64,000 nucleotides of DNA from Cephalopachus bancanus (lineage: Eukaryota; Chordata; Mammalia; Primates; Tarsiidae): NCBI GenBank assembly GCA_027257055.1, contig JAPVLO010000320.1:1860001-1924000 (forward strand), given 5' to 3'. The notes beneath the pieces were generated by a model. It had not been told where the DNA came from. It did no database searches and saw only the letters and a program-made list of their open reading frames with translations. The translations under genes were made by a program, and so were the position numbers. Shown here piece by piece: positions 1 to 13,679 of this stretch (its first letter is position 1; every line of letters begins with the position of its first letter).

Positions 1-866
1 AAACTGACCAATTATCTGTAATCAATTCCCAAAAAGGACTAATAATTGAATGGGCAGTGAAAGCATCAAGAAAACAAAGCGATAAGTACTCATAAGTTCT
101 GAGATGATACCATGCCAAACGTAACTTACTTTCACTTTTGATACCATTACTAAATTGGAAAATGAGAAATATCCTAGCTCAAAGCCAGCAGCACTCGGCA
201 AAGTCTCTCCTGAAATCAGTTTGGACAAATGTATTGAAAAATGGGCAGAAAGGTAGGTTTTACTTAGTCTAAGACCCTGCACTTGCCAGCTGCGCCAATC
301 AAAGTGAGTCACTAATCTCCATGGACCTCGGTTTCCTCAACTGTGAAGCAGTTCGCATCCAGGTCATCTCCTTCCTGGGCAGCTGCAAGGACTCAAAAGT
401 GCCAACACACTCACAGTGTTCTTGGGCTCCCTCGGCCTCGTACCCTTTGAGAAGCCCATGAAAGTGGTATCTCCCTTGCCCCCTGCTGTGCACATTTACA
501 CATAACTAAGCGAGTACACTTGTAAGTTCAGGTGTCCATGGATGCCTGAAGCTAGAGTTCCCAGTTGGGCTCTGCATCCCCGGAGCTGACCCCCGCTGGA
601 GAAGTAAGATACTCAATAACCGCTGAATGAGAGGGGAAAAAGGACTGGAAAAACTAGGGTGTTCAAGTTCATTAAACAATTCTAGAGAGTGCTGACTAGC
701 TGACCAACCTGACCAGCGGTATAAACTGCACAATTTCTTCTAAGTGGCTATTGGGCAGCATGTACTGAGAACTGCCTTGTATGTTTTCATACCTTGATTC
801 AGTCATTCTACTCATAAGAATTTATCCCAAAAAAAGATGAAAAGATGCATTAAAATATCTATGGGA

Positions 867-1173
867 GGCCAGGCTTGGTGGCTCAGCCTGTAATCCCAGC
901 ACTTTGGGAGGCCAAGGCGAGTGGAATGCCTGAGCCTGTGGGTTCAAGACCAGCCTGGGCAACTTGGTGAGACCTCATCCCTACAATAAATAATTTTTTT
1001 TTTTAATTAGCCAGGCGTGGTAGTAAGCGCCTACAGTTCCAGCTGTTTGGAAGGCTGAGGCAGAAGGATAGCCAGAGCCCAGCAGTTCGACGCTGGGGTG
1101 GCCGTGAGTGTACCACTGCACTGAAGCCTGGGCAACGGAGTGAGACGCCGACTCAAAAAAAACAAAACAAAAA
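867..1173 (+). repeat. Alu
   Basis: A dimeric Alu starting ggccaggcttggtggctca and ending in an A-rich tail. Diverged copy. Confidence 0.9.
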
Positions 1174-1261
1174 CTTATGGGCAAGGACAGCCAAATGCAC
1201 TGTGGTTTCTAATAGCAGAAAAAGAAAAGAAAGAAGGATGAGAGTATCAAAATATAACTGG

Positions 1262-1512
1262 GGCCGGGCACTGTGGCTCACCGCCTGTAATCCCAGCACT
1301 GTGGGAGGCAGGGGAGTGAGGATTACTTGAGCCCAGAAGTTCGCATCAGCCTGGGCAACATTATCAGCTATTCAGAAGGCTGAGGCTAAAGGGTCATCTG
1401 AGCCTAGAAAGTCAAGGCTGTGGAAAGTTGTGATCATGCCACTGCACTCCAGCCTAGGCAACAGAGTGAGACTCTGACTCAAAAAATAAATTTTAAAAAA
1501 TATATATATATA
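1262..1512 (+). repeat. Alu with internal deletion plus (TA) tail
   Basis: The head is followed directly by tcagctattcagaagg, so the linker and the start of the right arm are missing. The tail ends in a short tatatata run. Confidence 0.85.
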
Positions 1513-1587
1513 AAACTGGGAAATGGAGAAAGAGAACAGTATCCAAGTTACAGTATACTCTGTAGCCACATTTTAAAAACAGTAACT

Positions 1588-1892
1588 GGCCGGGCTCGGT
1601 GACTCAGCCTATAATCCCGCGCCTTTGGGAGGCTGAGGTGAGTGGATTGCCTGGGCCCACGGGTTCGAGACCCGCCTGGGCAGCAAGACCTCATCTCTAC
1701 AATAAATCAAAAAATCAGCTGGGTGTGGTAGCACATGCCTGTAATTCCGGCTACTCGGAAGGCTGAGGCGGAAGGATCGCCGGAGCCCAGCAGGTCGAGG
1801 CTGCAGTGGCCGGGAGCAGCCACTGCACTCCAGTCTGGGCGACAGAGTGAGACTCCAACTCAAAAAAAAATAAAAATAAAAAAAATAAAAAT
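1588..1892 (+). repeat. Alu, window-specific young type
   Basis: Flanked by the 13-bp direct repeat aaaaacagtaact at 1,575-1,587 and 1,893-1,905, a target-site duplication. Confidence 0.95.
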
Positions 1893-1959
1893 AAAAACAG
1901 TAACTATGTAAGGACAAACTCATAAAATGTTAAGAAAAAGGCAGAATAAAAACTAATTA

Positions 1960-2045
1960 TAGATAACATTAAATGAGTTAGAAAGGGCTTAGAACAGTGT
2001 CTGACACAAGCACTATATAAGGATTTAGTGAATAAACTTAAAAAT
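1960..2045 (+). repeat. MIR
   Basis: aaatgagttagaaagggctt then agaacagtgtctgacacaag, the MIR core-to-3' order. Confidence 0.6.
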
Positions 2046-3684
2046 CAAATATGTAACATGAACTCAATTTTTACATATTTTAAAACAAGCAGATGAATGG
2101 AAAGAAAGACAGAAGGACTGAAGAAAATAAAATCAAATGCTAATGATAATTATATCCTTGTGATTTTATTTTCTTTATTATGTAGTTCCTAAACTGTGTA
2201 TACTAAACCTCTGTCATTGTTAAAATCAGAACAAAAACATATACATTTCGCTGAAAACAAAAAGGTGTAGATGTCAATCTGGAGAATAATGTTATCAATG
2301 GTTTGAATAAGAACTTTAAGAAAGTCCATACTTACCAAATTTGCGGTTTGTACAAGTGTAAAAAATCACTAATAACAAGACTTGGGAAATTTCAAATTAT
2401 TGATCTGACTAAAACACTTTAGTTGAAACCAACAGAACAAAACATTGCTCAAGTTCCCAGGTTTCCAATTAAATAAGGCAGAACTTAACCACAAGTATGT
2501 TTTTTTCCCTCCTGAAACCCATCAGTAAAGAAATAGAAAGGGTCTAAGTCCTCAAAGATAAAAAAGAGGAAAAGACAATGGAGAAAAAGTTTCAACAAAT
2601 TTTTAGAAAATGGAAAACCAGATGTAAGAAGACAAATGACGAAAAAAGAAGGGGGAAACATCAGAGAAGAGGGATAAGAAAGGAGGGGTCTGGTGTCACA
2701 GAACCCAAGAGATGCTCAGGACCTGGTGGCACCACAGACCTCAAAAGCTGGGCTGAACACACAGGGGTCTGCATAAAACACGTCTACGAGGGGCAACTGC
2801 CTCCGTCCCCTCTCCACCCATCACACACCTAGATAAATACTGGACACTCAACCCTTTCCCTGCAGAAGAGTAGGGGCACCTTCCTCTAGAGAACTTATAC
2901 CAGAGAGGCTCCAGAATCAGGCACAGCAGGAACAGCAGAAGCCAGGGGCTGAAAACGAGGTGGGGGGATCACCTTAAGCACAAATCAGGCTGAGTGAGAG
3001 GACCAAGCCCTCTTCCCCATCAGGCCATATCACCTAGGCAGATATCTGAAGGGAAATATTGCAGTGAGGATGAGAATAGCCACAACTGAGAATCACTGAA
3101 CTAAAAATACAGAAGGCTCTCAGCAGCCCTTGGCATTTCTCCAGGTCTGCCAATTTCATCCACAAGTCACCAGTTCACTTTAAAGAAGAAATGCTTGTAA
3201 AATAATTGCATCCCTTAAGTTAAGTTGGGACACTCAAGAAAGAGAAAATTCAAGAGACGATCATTAAAATAAACAGAAGGAAGGAATCTTATAGAAGTCA
3301 CTGATATTTCAACAATTAACATCTTTCATTCTACTGCAGGAATTCTCCAATGGAGGGTAAAACAGTGGGCAGCAATTTCCTTTATTTAAGGACTACCATT
3401 CCAGATCACCTGATGACCATAATGAACCAATTATCCTAAGAACAAGTAGGCACAAACCTTCTGGGTGCTCAACAATTTACTAAAAGCTTACTATGTCTTA
3501 ATAGCTAAGGATGTAATGGTGACCAAGAATGTTACTGTAACAGGCTAATGCAGCAGGTCTGAGGATAAATAAAATTCCATAATCAATCACTAATTTAACA
3601 TTTCATCATTGCAAATGCAAAATCAAGTTGGAACTATAGGCCCACATTGCATGCTATTAAATTCATAACAATTACCATTTTTTA

Positions 3685-3870
3685 AATGTAAACTACGTAC
3701 CAGGAACTTTGATAAATGCTCTACATGCATTATCTCATTTAAACAACTCTATCAAATATTATTTCCTACACTTCACAGATGACAAATATGAAATCAAGAG
3801 GTTGAATAACTTGCCCACAACCACACAGGTAAGCAGAGGTGGAGATGGGATGCACAGAGTCTCTTCAACT
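3685..3870 (-). repeat. MIR
   Basis: accaggaactttgataaatg, gcattatctcatttaaacaa, and ttgcccacaaccacacagg in reversed MIR order. Confidence 0.7.
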
Positions 3871-4152
3871 CTAAAGCACATATTCTTTCCATGCTATGAT
3901 AGCAAGGTTCCAAGAGGTACCCTCCAAAATTAGAGGGTAATGAATTCAGGCCTGGCTCAAGGATGCTTAACGTAAGTCTGCTCTTCTACATTTAATGCAT
4001 TTTCTTTAAGTAGTCTCAATTTAGCATGTTTGCTAGTGCTAGTATATAAGACTATGCGGTAGAAAAAAAAAGAAAGCTGTGCATAAAGTCAAGTGAGAAG
4101 CATCCAACATTAGATTTAGACTACCATTAGTTCCTTAAAATAGTCTCTTCAG

Positions 4153-4451
4153 CCGGGCTCGGTGGCTCAGCCTGTAATCCCATACCTTTGGGAGGCTGAG
4201 GTGAGTGGATTGCCTGAGCCCGCGGGTTCGAGACCCACCTGGGCAACTTGGTGAGACCTCATCTTGACAACAAATAAAAAAATCAGCTGGGCGTGGTAGC
4301 GCATGCCTGTAGTTCTAGCTACTTGGAAGGCTGAGGCGGAAGGATCGCCGGAGCCCAGCAGGCGAGGCTGCGGTGGCGGGGAGCGGCCACTGCAATCCAG
4401 TCTGGGCGACAGAGTGAGACTCCGACTCAATAAAAAAAAGAAAAAAAAAAA
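4153..4451 (+). repeat. Alu, window-specific young type
   Basis: Flanked by the perfect 11-bp duplication agtctcttcag at 4,142-4,152 and 4,452-4,462. Confidence 0.95.
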
Positions 4452-6424
4452 AGTCTCTTCAGTTATCTTCGTTTTATAAAATGACACCAATCCACTTAGC
4501 CTGACAGAACTTACTAGATTATTTTTTAAAAAGATGTGTGTGCATGTATATGCAAATATGTATGCACACGTATACGTAGCTTTTTCTGATTTCACAACAT
4601 ATCCAAAATTTTATTTAAATATGCCTTCAGAGGAATCTCTAAAAGTCAAATATTTACGAGATGAAAGAGTAGCAATATACAGTAAATACTTTAATAGTCC
4701 GCACAGAGACAGAACGTTCTAGCTTCCACTACGTTATTAGTATGACATACCACACCCTGGCACATCACTTCCTCTCCATGCCTCTGTGAACGGGAACTGG
4801 ATGACACACTCTCCAAGGCAGATCTCACCTGATGAACATTAGGCTACTGGAAGTAGCAACCAGGAACACTTCCCAAAGCATGACCAACTGCATCTCTGAA
4901 CCCAGTCAGCAAAGGGCTACACAGAGGATCAACACAGCATTTACGACTGCACCTGGACCACTGAACCTCGAGGTTTCTCCAGCAGCAGATCTGTGCAGCA
5001 GGGAACCGCTGACACCGACTCTCAGGGAATGCCTGGCTAGCTCTCTTCTAATCTCAAGGTCCTTAGCTCAGTCCGAAGAGAAAATAAATCCCTCTTCTAG
5101 CCCACGGAAACTACCTTCCTCTATTTAGATAATCTCTCCATCTCAGCCTCTAGGAACTAATGAAAGAAGAGCCTGAGCACTGCTGAAGGAGTGCTCTCCT
5201 TTAGATAATCCACGTTTGCTGAAGCGAGGGATTTCAAACCCTGATGAAATCTACATGTAGCGTCAAAGCAGGCTGAACTCCAGAGTTCACCTATTCTCTT
5301 GCTGGTTCCTCTTTAGTACACTAGAAATGTGCTCCCAAGATGGAAAAAGAGAAAACAGACAATTACACACATTATTGAGGTTCTCAAAGACCACCCATTC
5401 TAGTCTAAGTTTTCTCCTATTTGTGATTAAATACTTAAATTATCTAATTAAATTAAAACACAAACCTCAGGGCATGTTTACAATGACTCATCAAATTACA
5501 CCACTGTGGTTTAAATTTATTACTTAATTTTATAATTAAACCCCAAGGGATATAAAGGGAGAAAAAAGAATATGGATACACACAGCACATCAAATTTCAA
5601 CAAGCAAAACAATTTAAAAATAAGAATAAAATTTAACAAGTTAAAATCCAAGTAACATTATCTTTAAAGTGGCTTGTTAACATCATTCTCACCACAGTAC
5701 TAAAATACAATTTCTAGTACTAAAAATACCACAAGTCAGTTACTATTCTTCTTACACATAGAGACAATGAAGTCAAAACTTCAGTAAATAACTTCACTAA
5801 ACCAATACAGTAAAAAGGGGGGGGGATTAAAATGCAAAGCTCCTGATCACAAGATCCATGCTCTATTCAAAAACCAAGACACTGAATCAAAGATTCTGCA
5901 AAAATTCAATTACTCAAGCTTCTGCTCATTGTACTAAAAATGCCTATGCAGGAAATGCACTCTGACAAACTTCCCAGAGAAAAACGAAAAATATAAACAC
6001 ACTCAAGATCCCGATAGCCACCTGCATAATAACTAGCTAAGAAGAGTTTTCTCCTCCAAGTTTAGTAAGTCCTTGACTTAAAATTTAAATATTCTACAGT
6101 TATCAACAGGGTACAACAGGGTACATGCTGAGCCAATGGTACAAGTTTGAACTTGAAGCCTTACTCCAAATTTTCTAAGTAGTTACACATCCCATTACAG
6201 CCTCAGACCTCCAGAAATTACTTCATTATGAATCTATGAAGGTCTTCTCAGGCCACATATGTCTATATCAATAGAGGATTTACTAGACACGTTAGGGAAA
6301 CAATTATTGTATTAACAATTATTTATTTTATAAATATTCAAATTAAGTATTAGTTACCAATGTGCCTTCCTAAATGCTGTACATTTAATGTACAGATTAC
6401 AACACTTTTTAGAGTCTAGGGCAG

Positions 6425-6620
6425 TGTGGTTTTCTTAACTGAGCGCACTTAGCAATGTCTGGGGACTTTTTTTGGTTTTCACAACCAAAAGGCACTACTG
6501 GCATCTTGTGGGTGCAGGCCAGGGACTCTGCTGAACATCCCACAATGTACATGACAGCCCCACCAACAAAGAGTTAGCCAGCCCCAGTGTCAATAGTGCC
6601 AAAGTTAAGAAACCCTGGTC
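6425..6620 (-). mobile_element. hAT-type MER element
   Basis: agcaatgtctggggactttt, ggttttcacaaccaaaaggc, gccagggactctgctgaaca and gttaagaaaccctggtc match the same family as the copy at 52.5 kb, reversed. Confidence 0.7.
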
Positions 6621-6663
6621 CACAGTCTAATTAGTGTTACAGGGACTGTTAAGGCTTACTTAC

Positions 6664-6859
6664 CTTTAAATTTAATATCCAAACCACTAAATTCCAATTC
6701 AACTCCTTGAAGTGCTTCTCCCAGGGTTTCATGGTAATGACTGATACTTTTTTTTGACCCCACACAGAATGGAAGTGAAAAGTACTTATAAGTTTCTTGG
6801 CGATTATGGTAGGGTCCAACAGTATTCATCCATAAGACAACTTCCTCTTTATCTTGATA
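6664..6859 (-). CDS. TM9SF3: TM9SF3 exon 2: start of the lumenal domain
   Basis: This 196-nt exon encodes 65 codons plus one base. It starts [20 protein letters not shown] and ends GLDIKFK. The acceptor is tttcag at 6,865-6,860, and the donor GTAAGT follows at 6,663-6,658. The YQDKEEV...[13 protein letters not shown] stretch is the conserved opening of the TM9SF lumenal domain, and the segment is the same as human TM9SF3 as far as I can recall. The exon ends with a G that would pair with AT of the next exon to give Asp. Intron 1 upstream is about 8.7 kb. No frame damage is seen, so this is a functional exon and not a retrocopy (introns are present on both sides). Confidence 0.97.
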
Positions 6860-7776
6860 CTGAAACAAGAAAAGCAAATAAGAATGTTTTTTAAAAAAAT
6901 CTAATTCAAATTAAGGGAATATTTGTCCTGTGTTCTAAACAAAAGTGTACTAGCTCTATTAGGAAAGCTATAAAATCAAATCAGCTTATTTTAATCTGAT
7001 GATCAATTATCCACACCTTAAAAATGAAACTTGGTGTATTTTAAAATTATATCCTCTGATTGTGGTCTCAGGCAGATCTACCTTTTCCAAACTTTGTTTA
7101 ACAGAAGACAGTGTTTACAAGTATGTCTATAGTTAATATTTATACTATCCAATAATGGTAAAGCTAAAGCCGACATGATTCACCATGCTAACATGGACAA
7201 GGAAGGAGGAAACAAAATCAGCAGCTTGGCCAGAACCTCATGTTAATCATTAGACACTCAAAAAAGGCTAATGCTGCCAGCAAGGACAAATACGCTCCCA
7301 TCTCCCTCCCAGTCCCTCACACAGCTATTGGTCAAGGCACTGGAGAGGACAGAAATGACCAAATAAGAGAAGGAAAAGCTACACCATGAACGCTCCGTGC
7401 TCCATTCCAGCCAACATTCTGCTACCAGCCTGGAGATATGCACGGTGCACATATTTCTTTGAATACATAATTAAGGCTCTACACATCAGGGAAAACTATA
7501 CATAGCTGGATCTGGAGTGTGGCCAATGACTTTGGGTCGCTGACTCCATAGGAGGGGGCCTGCCAAAGACTTCTAAGATCTCTAAAAGTTTAAAATTCCA
7601 ATGATTCTATGAAAACCGATTATCACTGATAATTTTAGAACCTGCGATTCTAATTAGCAATATACATTAAAGACAACATAAGACGCATTTAAGTCAACTT
7701 ATAGTGCAGAAGTCAATGCGCTCAACGGTTATTTACCAAGTGCCTGGCTCGTGCTGACAACTGAGCTGACGACTGA

Positions 7777-7812
7777 GGCCCCGGCTTCCAACAAGGCCCC
7801 AGCTTCCAACAA
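7777..7812. repeat. 18-bp tandem duplication
   Basis: ggccccggcttccaacaa is followed directly by ggccccagcttccaacaa, with one mismatch. It lies in a GC-richer patch of TM9SF3 intron 1. Confidence 0.9.
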
Positions 7813-8244
7813 GACGTGTCCCCGCCCGCCTGGAGTCTGAAGGGAAAGGCGGCGTTGAGCCAGCAGCGAGCCGGCAGGCTGCTGCCTGCTGCTGCCGAGC
7901 GAACAACGGAGGAAGTGATCCAGCCTGCCTGCAGTGAGTCTTCAGCTCCAGCCCTCCATCCACAACTACTGAATCACAGGCATTTTCAAGCACCGCCACT
8001 CCGAAATCAGACTCGTCCTACCCCAATCCACTCCCCTCACTCTGTTTTGCTAATGGCGATACTCTCAGACCTGGAAACCAAACTCCAAACTACAGAACCA
8101 AAACCATTAACTGGTTTACTTTTACCCTCTTCTTCGGCTTCCCAGCACCCACCCCCCAGCTGGGACCTGCCCCACGCCTTCAGTCATCAATGTCTCGCCA
8201 CTCATCTCCAGGTCACGGGGGAAATAAACTCCTTCACTTTTTGA

Positions 8245-8470
8245 ATGCATGTAAGACATATGCCAAGCACAGTGCCCGGTACTAACAATATAAAGACAAG
8301 GAAAATACTGTCCTTTTCTTTAAGAAGTTCACAATCCACAGTGGAACCAGACAAGCAAATAAATGGTTAACAAAGGAGAAGTGTTATGGTCAAGGTGATA
8401 AAGGGCTACTGAAGCAACAATAAAGGAATGATTAAATCCACCCTGGCAGAGAAGGGTCAGGATGGATAAC
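8245..8470 (+). repeat. LINE-2-like remnant
   Basis: tgccaagcacagtgcccggt, aagaagttcacaatccacag and gcaaataaatggttaacaaa follow a well-known ancient repeat. Confidence 0.5.
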
Positions 8471-9012
8471 AACATGCACACTCAAAAGCTGCTTCAAGGG
8501 AGTTCAGAACAACAACTGTAGAGAAGCTTCATTAAGAAGTAATGAACCAAAGGTCTACATGCTAATGCATCCATAATCCCCATTCATTACTCTTTCTATC
8601 TTGGGGGGGTTGCCAATATATGAATGCCACCACACTTCCCTCCAAAGCACATGGCCACAGAGCACTGCAAGCAAGGCACTTCTTTCTGCTAAACACAGAC
8701 ATTGCCTCCGATTCTTCTCAAACGATGCTCTAAGGCAGCCACTACCAACACACCAGAGCTGGTACCAGAATTTACAGCCAGTTTACCTAGGCAAAACACC
8801 CTGCATAGCATGGATGTGCACAATGGGTGTTTAATAAGTATGATGGGAAACTACTGAAGAAATGCTGAAATACAAAGTTCACAAGCAACTTCGTAAAAGA
8901 AGTTTGAAGTACGTGCAATGACTAATATCTACACTGAGTGAAACAGTATCTTTTCAGAGAAATAAGAAAGGGGAGAGAACAGAGCACTTCCCTTTAAGAT
9001 TAGAATGTTGCA

Positions 9013-9293
9013 CCGGGCTCGGTGGCTCAGCCTGTAATCCCGCGCCTTTGGGAGGCTGAGGTGAGTGGATGGCCTGAGCCCGCGGGTTCGAGACCCGCCT
9101 GGGCAGCGAGACCTCATCTCTACAATAAATCAAAAAATCAGCCGGGCGTGGTAGCGCATGCCTGTAATTCCAGCTACTCGGAAGGCTAAGGCGGAAGGAT
9201 CGCCAGAGCCCAGCAGGTTGAGGCTGCGGTGGCCGGGAGCGGCCACTGCACTCCAGTCTGGGTGACAGAGTGAGACTCCAACTCATAAAAAAA
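9013..9293 (+). repeat. Alu, window-specific young type
   Basis: Carries the gcgcctttgggaggctgagg head and the gagactccaactc end typical of the young group here. Confidence 0.93.
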
Positions 9294-9750
9294 AGAGGCA
9301 AAATCCAAACATAACTACTCTTGAAAACAGGGCATCTATTTACTTTATACAAGCTGAAACATAAGAACTAAAACAATTTAAGGGTCACAGCACATGTTAA
9401 ACCAGACATTCTGAAGTTACTCATTTAAACATTCATGAAACCTTGACAGGGTGGCAGAGCTGTGATGATGTGCTGCAAGCACTACAACAAAACTTGCACC
9501 ATTTTGTGATCTAAGAGGCTTTCTGGGAAGAAGTCTAAAGGAACTGCTAGAAACACACACACAGAGAACCTGGGGTGAATACTAAGGCAAAAATAATGCT
9601 TTTAAACTTAAACTGTTTCCTTTTCACTGCAGTCCTTGAATGTCCCGAGTACAGGCTCCCAAGACAAAGACAAGAATTATTTCTCAGGAGAGAAAATGTG
9701 TGTTGTTTAAATATCTTGAAATTAGAAAATACCAAAAGGAAGACTTCACA

Positions 9751-9951
9751 CTTTTTTTTTGAGTCGGGGTCTCACACTATCACTCAGGCTGGGGTACAGT
9801 GGCACAATCACGGCTCACTGCAGCCTTGACCTCCTGAGCTCAGGCGATCTTCCCCCTCCCATCCTCCTGAGTAGCTGGGAGTACAGGTGTGCGCCACCAT
9901 GCCCAGCTAATTTTTGTAGAAACAATGTCTCGCTATGTTGCCCAGGCTAGT
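9751..9951 (-). repeat. Alu, older J-like, 5' truncated
   Basis: Begins with a T run and gagtcggggtctcac and stops in the left arm after tgttgcccaggct. Confidence 0.88.
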
Positions 9952-10449
9952 CACAAACAAGACTTCACATGACTTCTCGAGGAGAAAAAACCTTTTCTTT
10001 TCCCTAAAACTGTAACAAAGTCCTTGAGCTTTCCAGGCTCTGGGAAGAGTGCCAGGGCCAGAAGAAGGGGGTGGAGTCCTGGGGACAAAGCAGCGAATCA
10101 GGGGATCCCCAAACGTGGCCATGATTCCTCCCACCAAGGTCTCCCTGGGAAGTGGCCAAACAGAAGAGGCCAATTCCAGCCACCGGAGTTCCGCCCCTCT
10201 TCATCCTCGGCCCTCAAGACTGTTACACACTCCTCCTGCATTGTGCACACTGGTCAAGTGGTTTATGACACTGTCTTTTCTGCTCCACCTTGTTCCCTTG
10301 TCGGTCCCCAAATTTAGAATACCCTCCTGCTCTCCACTTAGCCAAGTTCTATGAATCCTTCAGAACTGCTCAATTCTTCAGGCAAAGTCTTAACTGACCA
10401 AACCCTAACGTGACATGATCTCACCATCCTCCGTAATGATCACGTCATT

Positions 10450-10655
10450 AGCTAACCTTAAGCACATACTATGAGCGAGGCGTAGTCCTAAAGTCTTTTA
10501 CGTGAACGTTTAATCCTCTCAAAACTCTATAAAATAGGTCCTATCATTCCCCCCTAGTTTGCAGACTAAAAACAAAAATAAAACCAAAGAAATGAGACGT
10601 TAAATCATTTGTCCAAGGTCATATATACAACTAATCAGTATCAAGTATACACGTT
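10450..10655 (-). repeat. MIR
   Basis: actatgagcgaggcgtagtc, tttaatcctctcaaaactct and ttgtccaaggtcatatata in reversed MIR order. Confidence 0.65.
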
Positions 10656-12984
10656 TAGGACTGTACTTTTTGCTGATCTCTCTAGTCAGCTTCATTCATG
10701 AAAGAGCAAACACTAAATCAAGGAGATACGGGAGAAGTGCAGTTACACAAAGCCACTCAAGACAGTACTGGACACTGAGCAACTTTTCCACTTGAGCCTT
10801 TAATCTGTCCCAAAGGAGAAACCCTTCCTAAGAAGCTACTTGTGCTCTCATCTCAAAAGCCATGATCTTTATTCTCAAGCAGTCACCGAGGTTGGGCCCT
10901 GCTCACTTGTCGACTCTGTGTCGGGGGTAGGGGACACCAAAGTCTTCCTCCTGGACAGAGGCCTGGATCGTCTTTTCAGGAGGAGCACTTCAGGAGGCAC
11001 CTGTGGAGACCCGCGTCAAGAAACCAGAACTGACACAGACAGGCAAAGACTCAGAAAGGGCTCACAAATGCCAGCTGCCATTTCCGTGGGAAGGGAAGAA
11101 ATATGTGTACTTCAAATCAATGCTTCAGAAATCATAATTTCAAAGGTTTCTAACTATTGATTAAAACACACGGCAGAATCCCAACACAAGTAAATTAGAA
11201 GTGTATTTTTGAACAGTCTCTTGAGATAACTGCTCTCTCTCAAAGTAACTTTGTACTTAAATAAACTTTTAGTCTATCATTGAATACAGCTGAAAATAGG
11301 ACAACAAATTATGGCATTCCTAAAAACTCAATCTATATTAGAGCACTCACAGATTCACTGGTAGTAAACAGCTTATTCCCTTTATAAATCTTCAAGTAAG
11401 TTTCAAGAGTTTCTATGCTCCCAACAAAGACAAAAACAAAAGGCTGCCATTTGCCAAAGTGAAGCAAACAAAACCCTACTGAAAGCACTCAGAGGTATAA
11501 TACAAAAATAAGAAGTGTTTATGGCAGAGGCTAAGTAAACCATGTAGGCACAGGCTGGGTCCTTCCAACAGTAGACCTCCTGAGATTACCAGTACAATGG
11601 GCCACAAAAGGAACTGGGAATTTTAGCCTAGACGGGACCCCTACATCACAACAGGTGCCCCTAAGACTATGCATCTTAAATAAGCATGGTCTGGGTCTGT
11701 TTCCTGGACTATAAGAATGAGGTTTCATGCTTCCAACACTGCACAGCCTTGTCCCTTGTAGTTCCCTAATTACTCAAGTCACTCAACAAGCACTGATTAA
11801 TATCATTTATGCCAAGCCCAGTGCTTGGGTATGCAGCAGACCAAAAAAAAAAAAAAAAAATTTTTTTTAATGACTTTGATCTTGTCAAGGAAACAGAACC
11901 CATAAAAATCCAAAGCTACAGTGCAAACCACAGAAGATCCTAAGATTCCTGAGCTCTTGATTATTGGGGTTTTGTTTTTGTTTGTTTGTTTTTGGTGCTG
12001 ACATCTTTACATATTATGATGGAAATGCTATGTACAAGACAGATTAAAAAAACTAAGAATTAGGGATCAGGAAACTCCAATTCTCTCCGTGTCACCAGGC
12101 CTGTACTAGCCATTAGGAAAATGAGTTTTGGATTAAATGCTCTTAAGTCTTTCCAGGTCTAAATTTCTGATTCTCATTTTAAAACTGTTTTGAATGGAGC
12201 CTTCTGGAATCTTAGGAGACACAGTAATCTAGATGCTTCCATGTGCTTTGAGTTTCAGAAACCCAATGAGCATAACACACTTCTCACTCACTCTAGAGGC
12301 CTTTTCACAACCCTTCAATCTCTTATTAAGAGCCTGTCTTGCAAAAAAATGTTCCATTTTAATGTCAAGCTATGTTCTGTAATGCATGTGATTCCGCTTT
12401 TAAAAAGTAAAAGGAACACATCTTCACATATGCTAAATGTATAGCTACGTACCCTATACATCACTAGCACACTTCCGTTGTATCATTCTCCAGAGAATAT
12501 TAAAAGAACTTTGGACAAATAAGCACATAAAAAATACCACATAGATCAGACAGTCAGCTGAAACCTAATTCAGTAGGTACAGTGTGAGGAAAAAGGGGCT
12601 TTGTGTGATGGCATGAAGAAGTTGCCCCTTCTTAGAACCCCATGGAATTTGTGGGGCCCATTACAAAACAAAAATGCAGGACGCCTTGTTCAAAATTAAA
12701 AACATCAAGATGGTGACAACACAGCATTAAAACAAATCCTGTGTGAATACATTCAGGGCACGTGCCCATGAAGTCAACCCTATTCCTCCTTAACGCTAAG
12801 CCAAACATCTCGGTAACATCCCATTACAGAGTCAGACTCATCCCAATATTTCTTTAAGCACTTGAAAATCAGTACAGAACAACTCAATTAATACCAAGTG
12901 TCTTACTGTCTTATTTTTAGGATAAAGGGCGGCACAGCGCATCGCAGCCGACGGTGCAGACTATCGACTCAATGCCTCCGCTCA

Positions 12985-13150
12985 AATCCCACCTCCACCC
13001 CTACTGGCCCGTGGCCTCTGCAGGTGACTTCTGGCCTGTCTCATCATCTATAAAAATGGCACAGTACAACCCCCTTTGGGGTTATTAATATTTAAAAAAC
13101 ATGAGTTATTATGTGTAAAGCACTCAGAACAGTGCCTATGCTTCCAAAGC
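12985..13150 (+). repeat. MIR
   Basis: ctcaaatcccacctccaccc, ctcatcatctataaaaatgg and cactcagaacagtgcctatg. Confidence 0.6.
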
Positions 13151-13679
13151 CAGAGCAGTTATTATCTCAATCTGGAGTCAGTGTTCACAGGAAGTTAGTC
13201 TAAAGGGCGAGCTTTAGCTTTCGAAAGCTGTGCTCTAGTTAGTAATTCCATTCCACGAGTATTTATTAAACACCTACTCCGCAACCTTCCCAGAGCACCC
13301 TCTCCTCTTCCTCCAGGATCATTCTCTCTCCACTAGCTGCTACTTCCTGATAGGAAAAAAACTCACTCCACCACCACCCTTCCAATACCGTTGTCTGGCT
13401 AAAGTGAATATCTAGTTTTCAAGAAATATTTTTAAGAAACTTAGAAAGAGCAAAACAGTTTAGCTAATAGCAAAAAACAATAATAAACGAATGACATTTA
13501 TTTGAATTTTATGCTTATATTTTAATGCTATTCTTCCTATAACTCTTTTTGGCTTTTTAAATAATTGGTATTTAACAATGGTAGCAGAGTAAGAGCAGGT
13601 CAATATAGATATGAATTGAAAGAACATGAACTCTAATTTTTTTGTCTAGCAATCATCTCATATATCCCGTATAATATTC

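Larger units (their letters stand above)
1..6663 (-). other. TM9SF3: TM9SF3 intron 2, partial
   Basis: This is AT-rich unique sequence downstream of the exon 2 donor. It contains four Alus (0.87, 1.26, 1.59 and 4.15 kb), MIR fragments and a hAT-type MER element near 6.5 kb. Exon 3 of TM9SF3 was searched for by its expected peptide and not found, so the intron probably continues left of the window. Confidence 0.75.

Noticed and set aside
2578..2832. Lysine-rich 84-codon frame in TM9SF3 intron 2
   Set aside because: A-rich sequence, no family match and no splice context; chance frame.
1..6663. TM9SF3 exon 3
   Set aside because: Searched for by its expected peptide around YCEIDLDKEKRD and not found on the minus strand.
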